Shown here: piece after piece, positions 6,424 through 12,107 of the stretch | How positions within the stretch are numbered: position 1 is the stretch's first letter | Layout of the letters: every line of letters starts with the position of its first letter | Origin: CAZVRZ01 sp964629965 | Lineage (GTDB): Bacteria > Chloroflexota > Anaerolineae > Anaerolineales > UBA4823 | Length of the DNA: 12,135 nt | Direction of reading: 5' to 3' | Assembly (NCBI GenBank): GCA_964629965.1 | Contig: CAZVRZ010000153.1 | Coordinates: forward strand, 1-12,135 | Translations under genes and position numbers: made by a program | Notes under the pieces: model-generated | Database searches by the model: none | Told to the model about the DNA's origin: nothing | The model's input: the letters and a program-made list of their open reading frames with translations, nothing else

Positions 6424-7842
6424 TCATTGCTGGCCAATTTCATCTTGTGGCTGGCAATTGCCTTCGGCAAGAGGCAGCCAGACGCAAAATGTGGTTCCCA
6501 GCCCTTCTTTAGAATCAACTTCAATTCTACCGCCGTGGTTGCGCACAATCCAATAAGCAATGGACAAGCCCAGGCCAAAGCCTTTGCCATTGCGCGAGCG
6601 GGTGCGAGATTTTTCAGCTCGGTAGAAACGCTCGAAAATGTGAGGCAAATCTTCCGCCGAGATACCGGGGCCGTTATCGCTGATGGTCAGCCGCGCCTGG
6701 TTTTGTGATTTTGCCAGGTTGACGATGATTTGACCGCCGTTGGGTGTGTAATTGATCGCATTTCCGAGCAAATTCACCAGCACTTGCTTGAGGCGGTCTT
6801 CGTCACCGCAGACCAGCACCTGGTCAACTTCGCCCAACCGCATGGTCAAACGGTCGCGAGCCAGCACACCGATTTGATTCATGGCCTCCAGCGCTAATGT
6901 ATCCAATTCAACAATCTGGCGGGCCATTGGGATTTTGCCCGATTCGGCTTGAGCCAACAGCAGCAGATCGCCCACCAGGCGTACCAAGCGGTCCACTTCG
7001 GTTTCAATGCTTGCCAGGCTCTCTTCATCCATGGCGCCCATCCGGCGCATCAGGTGGGTATTTCCTTTGATCACAGTCAATGGGGTGCGCAGTTCGTGGC
7101 CCACATCTGCCAGAAAGCGCCGTTGGGTGTGGAACAGGCTCTCCAAACGGCTCAAGGTGTGATTGAAAGCATGGATCAACTGCCCAACTTCATCATCCGG
7201 TGGCCCATGATAGGGGATGCGACGAGACAGATCATCGGCGCCGGTAATTTGCAGCGCAACCTGGATCACATCTTCTAAGGGCGCCAGTGCTCGCCTGGTA
7301 GTAAACCAGCCGGCTGCCCCGGCTAGAAAAATGGCGATCAGTGTTCCGACGCCTAATACGGTCAATAATGATTCTTGCACCGCATCCACCAGCCCCAATT
7401 TGGCGGCAATTTGCACCTGCCCAACAGATTGGTTTTGACCATCAATGGATGCAACGAGAGGCACAATGTAAACCCGCAGGCGAGTGCTGCCCGTGGTAAT
7501 ATCCTTGAACTCTGGTTTTTTGACGCCTGAGCTATTCTGATCGAAGGGATACTGCGTCAGACCTGTATTGGGAAAAGCTCCAACCAGTTTCCCGTTGTTT
7601 TCCCAAATCTGCATCGACACATCGATCGGCGGGTTGATGATAGGGAAATGAAAATTCGAGATCTGGCCCGTTTCATTGACCTGGCTGGCACTGACGATCT
7701 TATCCGCAACGTAGCGCAGTGTGTGATCGATCTGGCGAATGATTGCCCAGCTAACAGCAAAATAAACTACTACTCCAAAGAGTAGCATGAAACCTCCCAC
7801 CAGGGTGGTGTAGAGCAGGGTGAGCCGAGCGCGTAACGACAT
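6424..7842 (-). CDS. Membrane sensor histidine kinase, OmpR-type two-component system
   Basis: 472 residues. Two membrane spans (about 9-33 and 158-180) enclose an extracytoplasmic sensor region of about 125 residues without a recognisable ligand domain. A HAMP linker (about 181-235) contains the usual DDEVGQL (216-222). The dimerisation/phosphoacceptor motif is FLADVGHELRTPLT (243-256) with His249. The ATP-binding domain shows the N box NLLGNAINYTP (357-367), G1 box DNGPGI (389-394), F box FERFYRAEKS (403-412) and G2 box GKGFGLGLS (419-427), so it should be catalytically complete. It starts 9 bases after the response regulator stop and lacks a clear Shine-Dalgarno, so translation is probably coupled to that gene. 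Its likely role is autophosphorylation on an envelope signal followed by transfer to the adjacent regulator. The signal is unknown; the LysM surface protein next to it is a possible target or sensor partner. Confidence 0.93.
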   Translation of the reverse strand: MSLRARLTLLYTTLVGGFMLLFGVVVYFAVSWAIIRQIDHTLRYVADKIVSASQVNETGQISNFHFPIINPPIDVSMQIWENNGKLVGAFPNTGLTQYPFDQNSSGVKKPEFKDITTGSTRLRVYIVPLVASIDGQNQSVGQVQIAAKLGLVDAVQESLLTVLGVGTLIAIFLAGAAGWFTTRRALAPLEDVIQVALQITGADDLSRRIPYHGPPDDEVGQLIHAFNHTLSRLESLFHTQRRFLADVGHELRTPLTVIKGNTHLMRRMGAMDEESLASIETEVDRLVRLVGDLLLLAQAESGKIPMARQIVELDTLALEAMNQIGVLARDRLTMRLGEVDQVLVCGDEDRLKQVLVNLLGNAINYTPNGGQIIVNLAKSQNQARLTISDNGPGISAEDLPHIFERFYRAEKSRTRSRNGKGFGLGLSIAYWIVRNHGGRIEVDSKEGLGTTFCVWLPLAEGNCQPQDEIGQQ

Positions 7843-7851
7843 TCGTTCAGG

Positions 7852-8529
7852 CTAAGAGGGTTCTCTTAGCACATATCCCATACCGCGTACCGTATGCAGC
7901 AGGCGCATTTCGCCAGCCCCTTCCAATTTCTGACGCAGGTAACGGATATAAACTTCGATGATATTGCTTTCTCCGCCAAAATCGTATCCCCAAACCCGGT
8001 CGAAGATCATATCTCGCGTTAGGACCTGGCGAGGGTGCCGCATAAAGAGTTCCAGCAATTCATATTCTTTGGCGGTCAGGGGGATGGTGCGATCGCTGCG
8101 CGCGGCCTGGCGAGTGCCGGTATCCAGGCTCAGGTCTGCAAAGCGCAATACTTGCGGACGGCTGGGTTGAGCGCGGCGTAACAGAGCTCGGATACGCGCC
8201 AGCAGTTCATCCAGGTTAAATGGTTTGACCATGTAGTCGTCCGCTCCCATGTCCAGGCCTTGCACGCGGTCGTTGACGGTATCTTTTGCCGTCAAGATCA
8301 GGATAGGGATGGGGCCGCCGGCCCGCAGGCGCCGGCAAACTTCCAGGCCGTCTATGCCGGGCAGCATCAAGTCGAGCACAACCAGATCGGGAGGATTATC
8401 GCGTGCTAACAACAGTCCTGATTGTCCATCAATGGCTGTGTCAACCTGATATCCTTCGTAAGCCAGGCCGCGGCGCAAAAACCGAAGGATTGCTTCATCA
8501 TCTTCAATGATCAATATTCGTGCGCTCAT
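7852..8529 (-). CDS. OmpR-family response regulator
   Basis: 225 residues, the normal length for the family. The receiver domain (about 4-115) has the acidic pocket Asp10/Asp11, the phosphoacceptor Asp53 in VVLDLMLPGIDG, Thr80 and Lys102, all in expected places. The winged-helix DNA-binding domain (about 127-222) shows LTAKEYELLELFMRHP, the recognition-helix region ESNIIEVYIRYLRQKL (as NIIEVYIRYLRQKL) and the closing TVRGMGYVL. It resembles the MprA/MtrA/PhoP type. The ATG at 8529 has GGAGGG at 8538-8533, 4 bases from the start when the GGAGG core is counted. It is the first gene of a two-component operon with the sensor kinase 9 bases downstream, and it is insulated from the ribosomal genes by a terminator. 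Target genes cannot be told from this sequence. Confidence 0.94.
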   Translation of the reverse strand: MSARILIIEDDEAILRFLRRGLAYEGYQVDTAIDGQSGLLLARDNPPDLVVLDLMLPGIDGLEVCRRLRAGGPIPILILTAKDTVNDRVQGLDMGADDYMVKPFNLDELLARIRALLRRAQPSRPQVLRFADLSLDTGTRQAARSDRTIPLTAKEYELLELFMRHPRQVLTRDMIFDRVWGYDFGGESNIIEVYIRYLRQKLEGAGEMRLLHTVRGMGYVLREPS

Positions 8530-8551
8530 AAGCCCTCCAAAATGTAATTAA

Positions 8552-8557
8552 ACTATA
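8552..8557 (-). promoter_or_regulatory. Candidate -10 element of the two-component operon
   Basis: The minus strand reads TATAGT, 22 bases before ATG 8529 and just ahead of the GGAGGG ribosome site. Upstream is the T-rich CCTTTTGTGTTTTC, within which TTTGTG at 16 bases is only a poor -35. Location is good; the motif is modest. Confidence 0.4.
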
Positions 8558-8572
8558 CCACAGGGAGAGAAA

Positions 8573-8605
8573 ACACAAAAGGTGCCGTATCTATTGCGAA
8601 CGGCA
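8573..8605 (-). terminator. Possible second, weaker terminator after rplL
   Basis: The minus strand can fold TGCCGT (8588-8583 as its plus-strand partner) with ACGGCA (plus 8600-8605) around an 11-base loop. Read on the minus strand this is followed by CCTTTTGTGTTTT, a broken T-tract. It lies about 40 bases beyond the strong rplL terminator and just upstream of the candidate -10 of the two-component operon. Confidence 0.3.
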
Positions 8606-8637
8606 TTATCTTCGGAGCGAGGATTATCTCTGAGACG

Positions 8638-8669
8638 AAAATAAGGCCGGGCTATGCATTGGCCCGGCC
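8638..8669 (-). terminator. Intrinsic terminator of the ribosomal cluster
   Basis: On the minus strand GGCCGGGC (8669-8662), a 9-base loop, then GCCCGGCC (8652-8645) form a perfect 8-bp GC stem followed by TTATTTT. It starts about 36 bases after the rplL stop and ends the ribosomal-protein transcript before the two-component operon. Confidence 0.85.
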
Positions 8670-8704
8670 CAATCTTCGATAAATCGAACAGCCTGTCTGG
8701 CGAA

Positions 8705-9082
8705 TTACTTGACCTCGACGGTCGCTCCAGCAGCTTCGAGTCTGGACTTGGCGTCGGCGGCAACTTCTTTGGTAACAGCTTCCATAACCTTGGCTCCAAC
8801 GGTTTCTGCAACATCCTTGGCCTCTTTCAGACCCAGGCTGGTGAGCTGGCGGACAACCTTGATCACGTCGATCTTCTTGGCGCCGGCTTCCTTGATGATC
8901 ACGTCGAATTCAGTCTGTTCTTCAACGGGTTCTGCAGCAGCGGCAGCGGCGGGCATAGCAGCCATGGCAACAGGAGCGGCGGCGGAAACGCCCCACTTCT
9001 CTTCCAGTTTCTTTACAAGCTCTGCAGCTTCCAAAACGCTCAGAGTGCTCAGTTCTTCAACTAATTTATTCAGGTCAGCCAT
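8705..9082 (-). CDS. rplL: Ribosomal protein bL12 (L7/L12)
   Basis: 125 residues, the normal length. The N-terminal dimerisation and L10-binding helix domain is residues 1-31 (LVEELSTLSVLEAAELVKKLEEKWGV in the family pattern, starting at Leu7). An Ala/Pro-rich flexible hinge covers 32-56 and the globular factor-binding domain 57-125, with KKIDVIKVVR (69-78), LGLKEAKD (83-90) and the closing EAAGATVEVK. It forms the mobile stalk of the 50S subunit, in several copies on L10, and recruits translation GTPases. ATG 9082 has AAGGAG at 9098-9093 with a 10-base gap. It lies 42 bases after rplJ, so it falls under the same leader control. It is the last gene of the cluster; rpoB does not follow. Confidence 0.98.
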   Translation of the reverse strand: MADLNKLVEELSTLSVLEAAELVKKLEEKWGVSAAAPVAMAAMPAAAAAAEPVEEQTEFDVIIKEAGAKKIDVIKVVRQLTSLGLKEAKDVAETVGAKVMEAVTKEVAADAKSRLEAAGATVEVK

Positions 9083-9124
9083 TTTAATAGTTCTCCTTAA
9101 CTTTCAATCTAATATTTAATAAAA

Positions 9125-9661
9125 TCATGCAGCGGCAGCAGCCGCTTCGGGTTCGGAATATGCTTTGATAACAGCCGCAATCTGACGACCAGGCTCGGAT
9201 AGAGTCCGGACCAGCTTGCTGGCGGGGGCCATGAGCGTTCCCAATAATTGGGCGCGCATGACCGGCAGCGGCGGCAGCTCGGCCAGGGCTTTCACGGATT
9301 CGCTGGTAATAGAGCTTCCGTTCAAGTACCCGCCTTTGAGCTTGAACACTTCAGATGTTTTGGCGTAATCGATCACGGCCTTGGCAGTTGCCGGGGCGTC
9401 TTCAAATGCGAAGACAACCGCCGTGCTGCCCGTTATAAAATTCTCGGGAATCGAGAATCCGGCCTGTTCTAAAGCCAATTTTCCCAAAGTGTTCTTGACA
9501 ATGTGGAACTCACCACCAGTCTCACGAATTTTTGCGCGCAGTACATCAATTTGCGGCATGGAAAGACCAACATATTCTGTCATGATGAGAGCCTTGCTGC
9601 GACTTACCCATTCGCTGTACTGGTTGATCAGTTCAACCTTATGCTTCTTTGATATGGCCAA
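9125..9661 (-). CDS. rplJ: Ribosomal protein uL10
   Basis: 178 residues. The typical N-terminal rRNA-binding domain contains LRAKIRETGGEFHIVKNTLGK (seen as GEFHIVKNTL, 50-59), and an Ala-rich C-terminal tail ends the L12-binding helix. It forms the stalk base and holds bL12 dimers on the 50S subunit; with L12 it is the autoregulator of this gene pair in bacteria where this has been studied. The start is TTG at 9661: AGGAGGT lies 9 bases upstream, an in-frame TAG lies three codons upstream, and the next in-frame ATG would delete conserved sequence. A 205-base leader precedes it, holding an L10 leader RNA and an attenuator-like terminator. rplL follows closely. Confidence 0.97.
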   Translation of the reverse strand: MAISKKHKVELINQYSEWVSRSKALIMTEYVGLSMPQIDVLRAKIRETGGEFHIVKNTLGKLALEQAGFSIPENFITGSTAVVFAFEDAPATAKAVIDYAKTSEVFKLKGGYLNGSSITSESVKALAELPPLPVMRAQLLGTLMAPASKLVRTLSEPGRQIAAVIKAYSEPEAAAAAA

Positions 9662-9670
9662 TGGTAACTA

Positions 9671-9677
9671 ACCTCCT
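9671..9677 (-). promoter_or_regulatory. Ribosome binding site deciding the TTG start of rplJ
   Basis: AGGAGGT on the minus strand, 9 bases before TTG 9661. It begins only about 10 bases beyond the leader terminator stem, so if the terminator forms, the site is either not transcribed or is the first sequence after it. Confidence 0.85.
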
Positions 9678-9680
9678 TTC

Positions 9681-9720
9681 AATTAAAAGTCTTTGCCTCG
9701 CATTCTACCGGGCAAAGACT
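9681..9720 (-). terminator. Attenuator terminator in the rplJ leader
   Basis: On the minus strand AGTCTTTGCC (9720-9711), a 13-base loop and GGCAAAGACT (9697-9688) form a perfect 10-bp stem, extendable by wobble pairs, followed by TTTAATT. It sits directly before the rplJ ribosome binding site. An alternative helix (9778-9764 with 9724-9711) would use up its whole 5' arm. Confidence 0.75.
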
Positions 9721-9778
9721 CTCCAGAAACACATTTCTGTACACCTGCGGTGCAGGCGTTTTAGGAGCAGTCCTCACC
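9711..9778 (-). promoter_or_regulatory. Predicted antiterminator helix of the rplJ leader
   Basis: On the minus strand 9778-9764 (GGTGAGGACTGCTCC) can pair with 9724-9711 (GGAGAGTCTTTGCC): 14 base pairs including three G-U wobbles, with one bulged G at 9768. This consumes the complete 5' arm of the terminator. Two small hairpins lie in the enclosed loop: CCTGC/GCAGG around 9756-9744 and a 6-bp stem with a 4-base loop at 9739-9724 that shares one base with the long helix. The pairing was worked out by eye; no energy was calculated. Confidence 0.55.
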
Positions 9779-9830
9779 TCGGCAGGGGATTAAGCCACGG
9801 AAAAATCCGTCAGCACCTGCTGTCTCTGGC
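9771..9830 (-). ncRNA. L10 leader RNA (rplJL autoregulatory element)
   Basis: The minus strand shows the conserved L10-leader elements: AGAGACAGCAGG (9827-9816), CTTAATCC (9794-9787) and CCTGCCGAGGTGAGG (about 9786-9773). GCAGG (9820-9816) pairs with CCTGC (9786-9782). Inside it ACGGA (9810-9806) pairs with TCCGT (9801-9797) over a TTTT loop, with a further GCT/GGC step. The AGACAG and GAGG strands form the kink-turn-like loop known as the L10(L12)4 binding site in Bacillus and many other bacteria, where L10 represses its own operon. The 3' strand continues straight into the predicted antiterminator. Confidence 0.85.
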
Positions 9831-9840
9831 GAAGCACAAT

Positions 9841-9860
9841 CCGGCAAAAGCCGGTTTTTT
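9841..9860 (+). terminator. Plus-strand terminator-like hairpin antisense to rplA-rplJ spacer
   Basis: The plus strand reads CCGGC AAAA GCCGG followed by six T: a compact 5-bp GC stem with a T-tract. In the minus direction the T-tract becomes an A-tract ahead of the hairpin, so it would not end the ribosomal transcript. It would stop transcription running antisense into rplA. No plus-strand gene lies upstream of it. Confidence 0.5.
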
Positions 9861-9866
9861 ACTTTG

Positions 9867-10586
9867 TTATTCAACCACCGTCATGCTCTGAGCCGAAAGC
9901 GGATCAATACTGATCCCAGGGCCCATAGTAGAAGTGAGGGTGATATGCTTGATAAAGGTTCCTTTTGCGGCGGCTGGGCGGGCGCGCTTGATCGCTTCCA
10001 TCAATGCCGTCAGGTTTTCGTACAATTTCTTGGCTTCAAAGGATACTTTTCCAATCGGCACATGTAAGTTAGAAGTTTTGTCGACGCGGAATTCCACGCG
10101 GCCTGCCTTAGATTCCTGAACGACGCGGGCAATATCTTGTGCAGGGATCACGGTGCCGGCCTTGGGGCTCGGCATCAAACCGCGCGGGCCCAGCACACGG
10201 CCCAAACGACCAACCTTGCCCATCATATCCGGAGTGGAGATGGCTACATCGAAATCCGTCCAACCACCCTGGATCTTTTGGATCATTTCTTCATCATCAG
10301 CCACAAAATCTGCACCTGCCTCGCGGGCGGCGCTGGCGCCTTCTCCCTGGGCAAAGACAATCACGCGCACAGTTTTACCCAGCCCGTGCGGTAGGACAAC
10401 CACATCACGCACCTGCTGATCAGCCTGGCGGGGGTCAACACCCAGGCGCATATGTATCTCAACGGTCGCATCGAACTTAACCGTGGATGTTTCTTTCACC
10501 AGGTCCACTGCATCCTTCGGGGAATACAATTGACCTTCTTGGATCTTGGCTTTTGCAGCCATATATTTCTTACCGTGTTTAGCCAT
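9867..10586 (-). CDS. rplA: Ribosomal protein uL1
   Basis: 239 residues from ATG 10586, close to the usual length of about 230. The family signature LGPRGLMPSPKAGTV (132-146) is intact, as is the two-domain pattern with VEFRVDKTSNLHVPIGK (164-180) and KGTFIKHITLTSTMGPG near the end. It binds helices 76-78 of 23S rRNA at the mobile L1 stalk and helps the release of E-site tRNA; in E. coli it also represses the L11-L1 operon. The reading frame is open further upstream (to 10634), but AGGAG at 10596-10592, 5 bases from ATG 10586, and the protein start MAKHGKKY fix the start. It lies 53 bases behind rplK, a spacer that contains a hairpin and a decamer shared with the nusG-rplK spacer. Confidence 0.98.
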   Translation of the reverse strand: MAKHGKKYMAAKAKIQEGQLYSPKDAVDLVKETSTVKFDATVEIHMRLGVDPRQADQQVRDVVVLPHGLGKTVRVIVFAQGEGASAAREAGADFVADDEEMIQKIQGGWTDFDVAISTPDMMGKVGRLGRVLGPRGLMPSPKAGTVIPAQDIARVVQESKAGRVEFRVDKTSNLHVPIGKVSFEAKKLYENLTALMEAIKRARPAAAKGTFIKHITLTSTMGPGISIDPLSAQSMTVVE

Positions 10587-10609
10587 TTTGTCTCCTAAGT
10601 GGTTCAAGC

Positions 10610-10626
10610 GGGCAGTTTCACTACCC
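10610..10626 (-). other. Hairpin in the rplK-rplA spacer
   Basis: The minus strand folds GGGTAGT with ACTGCCC around a GAA loop: 7 base pairs with one wobble. It directly follows GTGGGA, giving GTGGGAGGGTAGTGAAAC, which resembles the L1-binding region of 23S rRNA (GGUGGGAG with a GUGAAA strand). There is no T-tract, so it is not a terminator. Confidence 0.45.
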
Positions 10627-10639
10627 TCCCACAACCCAA

Positions 10640-11065
10640 CTACTCTTCTACCACCAATCCCATGTTACGGGCGGTGCCTTCAATTTGGCGCATTGCACCT
10701 TCGAGATCGATCGCATTCATGTCTTTCATTTTCAATTCTGCAATCTCCCGAATCTGCTTGCGCGTTACCTTGCCTACCTTCTCGCGGTTAGGCACGGCAG
10801 AACCCTTCTCCAATCCGGCAGCTTTTAGCAGCAGCACACCGGCAGGAGGAGTTTTTAAGATGAACGTGAACGAACCATCGGTAAAAATACTGATCTCTGC
10901 CGGTACGATCTCGCCAACACGATTGGCCGTGCGAGCATTGTACTCTTTGCAAAAAGCCATCAGATTGATACCATGACCTGCCAGGGCAGGCCCGATGGGG
11001 GGAGCAGGATTGGCCTTGCCGGCCTGAATCTGCAAACGGACAACTGCTTTCAATTTCTTAGCCAC
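10640..11065 (-). CDS. rplK: Ribosomal protein uL11
   Basis: 141 residues, exactly the usual size. The N-terminal domain carries GKANPAPPIGPALAGHGINL (16-35), the thiostrepton-region signature. The C-terminal RNA-binding domain shows KVTRKQIREIAELKMKDMNA followed by the usual MRQIEGTARNMGL. It binds the GTPase-associated centre of 23S rRNA. The start is GTG at 11065 with AAGGAG at 11079-11074, 8 bases away; the protein start MAKKLKAVVRLQIQAGKA agrees with the family. It lies 53 bases behind nusG and is followed by rplA, the conserved L11-L1 order. Confidence 0.98.
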   Translation of the reverse strand: MAKKLKAVVRLQIQAGKANPAPPIGPALAGHGINLMAFCKEYNARTANRVGEIVPAEISIFTDGSFTFILKTPPAGVLLLKAAGLEKGSAVPNREKVGKVTRKQIREIAELKMKDMNAIDLEGAMRQIEGTARNMGLVVEE

Positions 11066-11073
11066 AGACTATT

Positions 11074-11079
11074 CTCCTT
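11074..11079 (-). promoter_or_regulatory. Ribosome binding site deciding the GTG start of rplK
   Basis: AAGGAG on the minus strand, 8 bases before GTG 11065. No in-frame ATG lies near the expected N-terminus. Confidence 0.75.
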
Positions 11080-11118
11080 CGTGGTATTAGCGGGTGATGG
11101 GGGAACACCCTCCCACCA

Positions 11119-11772
11119 TTATGCCTTCTCTACTTGCAAAAAATCTAATTCGACCGGAGTTTCCCGACCGAAAAAGTTAACCATAACACGAACTTTGGCG
11201 CGTTCCATATCGATCTCGGCCACGGTTCCCCGAAAATCATTGAACGGACCATCTACAATACGAACGCGCTCGCCGGATTTGAAGGTGACTTTGATGCGCG
11301 GTGCTTCTGCCTCCATGCGCCGGATGATCTGCGTCACTTCTTCCGGACGCAGCGGGGTGGGCTGATCACCAGTGCTCACAAAACCAGTTACGCCTGGTGT
11401 ATTGCGCACAACGTACCAGGACTCTTCAGAGAGCACCATGTTGACAAGAATGTACCCGGGAAATACTCGGCGTTCGATTGTGCGGCGCTTGCCTTCTTTT
11501 ACTTCGATTTCTTCTTCCGTGGGGACAACAACATCGAAGATCTTGTCTTTCATTCCCATCGTATCGATGCGCTGTTCCAGGTTATAACGTACTTTATTTT
11601 CGTAGCCTGAATAGCAGTGCACCACATACCAGGCGCGCCCATCACCTTCCTGCTCTGCATCGCTTCCTTCCAGAGGCAAGCCATCCAGTGTAGGGATATC
11701 CAAGATATCGGCGGACTCGTTCATTTCGCCATCTGTCTTTGGTTCAGGTATCAAATCGTCCTGGTCAAACAT
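11119..11772 (-). CDS. nusG: Transcription termination/antitermination factor NusG
   Basis: 217 residues, longer than the roughly 175-190 of most NusG. The NGN domain (about 46-155) contains WYVVHCYSGYENKV (48-61) and RRVFPGYILVNM (101-112). The KOW domain (about 164-217) contains FKSGERVRIVDGPFNDFRG (164-182). The extra part is residues 1-45, strongly acidic (many Asp/Glu) with no basic residue apart from Lys12, and probably disordered. NusG binds RNA polymerase, affects pausing and Rho, and can link polymerase to the ribosome. ATG 11772 has only a weak AGG ribosome site about 5 bases upstream; an in-frame ATG at codon 17 would remove part of the acidic tail. It lies 37 bases behind secE. 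Confidence 0.96.
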   Translation of the reverse strand: MFDQDDLIPEPKTDGEMNESADILDIPTLDGLPLEGSDAEQEGDGRAWYVVHCYSGYENKVRYNLEQRIDTMGMKDKIFDVVVPTEEEIEVKEGKRRTIERRVFPGYILVNMVLSEESWYVVRNTPGVTGFVSTGDQPTPLRPEEVTQIIRRMEAEAPRIKVTFKSGERVRIVDGPFNDFRGTVAEIDMERAKVRVMVNFFGRETPVELDFLQVEKA

Positions 11773-11809
11773 AATAACCTACTTTGCTTCAACCTTGCAG
11801 CATTAACCC

Positions 11810-12046
11810 TTACAGGCTAAATAATAATTTGAACAGGCCGGCGAAGATCACATCTAAGAAACCCAGGAAAACCACCATGGCCGTGATAACAATGATAACA
11901 ATCCATGTCAGATTCAAGGCTTCCTTGCGGGTTGGCCAGGATACCTTACGCAGCTCTCCGATAGTTTCACGTATGAATTTCCGGGCATTATTTCCAAAAC
12001 GTGTGAACACGTTTTCACGGGGTTGAGCAGCTTTTTTTTCAGGCAC
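11810..12046 (-). CDS. secE: Preprotein translocase subunit SecE
   Basis: 78 residues, the short single-span form found in most bacteria outside the gamma-proteobacteria. It has an amphipathic surface helix with the signature ELRKVSWPTRKEAL (31-44) and one membrane span (about 46-75). SecE clamps SecY in the inner membrane and is needed for Sec export and membrane insertion. The start is GTG at 12046 with GGAGGAG at 12059-12053, 6 bases away. Codons 3-5 include a run of eight A bases. Its position between a tRNA gene and nusG matches the common tRNA-Trp, secE, nusG order. Confidence 0.96.
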   Translation of the reverse strand: MPEKKAAQPRENVFTRFGNNARKFIRETIGELRKVSWPTRKEALNLTWIVIIVITAMVVFLGFLDVIFAGLFKLLFSL

Positions 12047-12052
12047 GAAAAT

Positions 12053-12059
12053 CTCCTCC
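12053..12059 (-). promoter_or_regulatory. Ribosome binding site deciding the GTG start of secE
   Basis: GGAGGAG on the minus strand, 6 bases before GTG 12046; a strong site supporting a GTG start. Confidence 0.75.
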
Positions 12060-12070
12060 GACTTACGGTT

Positions 12071-12099
12071 AAAACGCCGCCTAAGGATGACGGCGCTTT
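12071..12099 (-). terminator. Hairpin between tRNA and secE, weak terminator or processing site
   Basis: The minus strand can fold AAAGCGCCGTC (12099-12089) with GGCGGCGTTTT (12081-12071) around a 7-base loop: 11 base pairs with two wobbles. The four T bases are part of the stem and AACC follows, so termination would be partial. It could separate the tRNA from the secE mRNA or serve as a processing boundary. Confidence 0.4.
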
Positions 12100-12107
12100 C
12101 TTCCAGG

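Noticed and set aside
10587..10634. Longer rplA start
   Set aside because: AGGAG sits inside this stretch, 5 bases from ATG 10586, and the extra residues do not match L1.
11098..11116. Hairpin in the nusG-rplK spacer as an intrinsic terminator
   Set aside because: Stem has internal mismatches and there is no T-tract; more likely part of a regulatory structure for rplK.
12032..12039. Run of eight A bases at the start of secE as a programmed slippage site
   Set aside because: The normal frame already gives a complete SecE, and no alternative frame yields a useful product.
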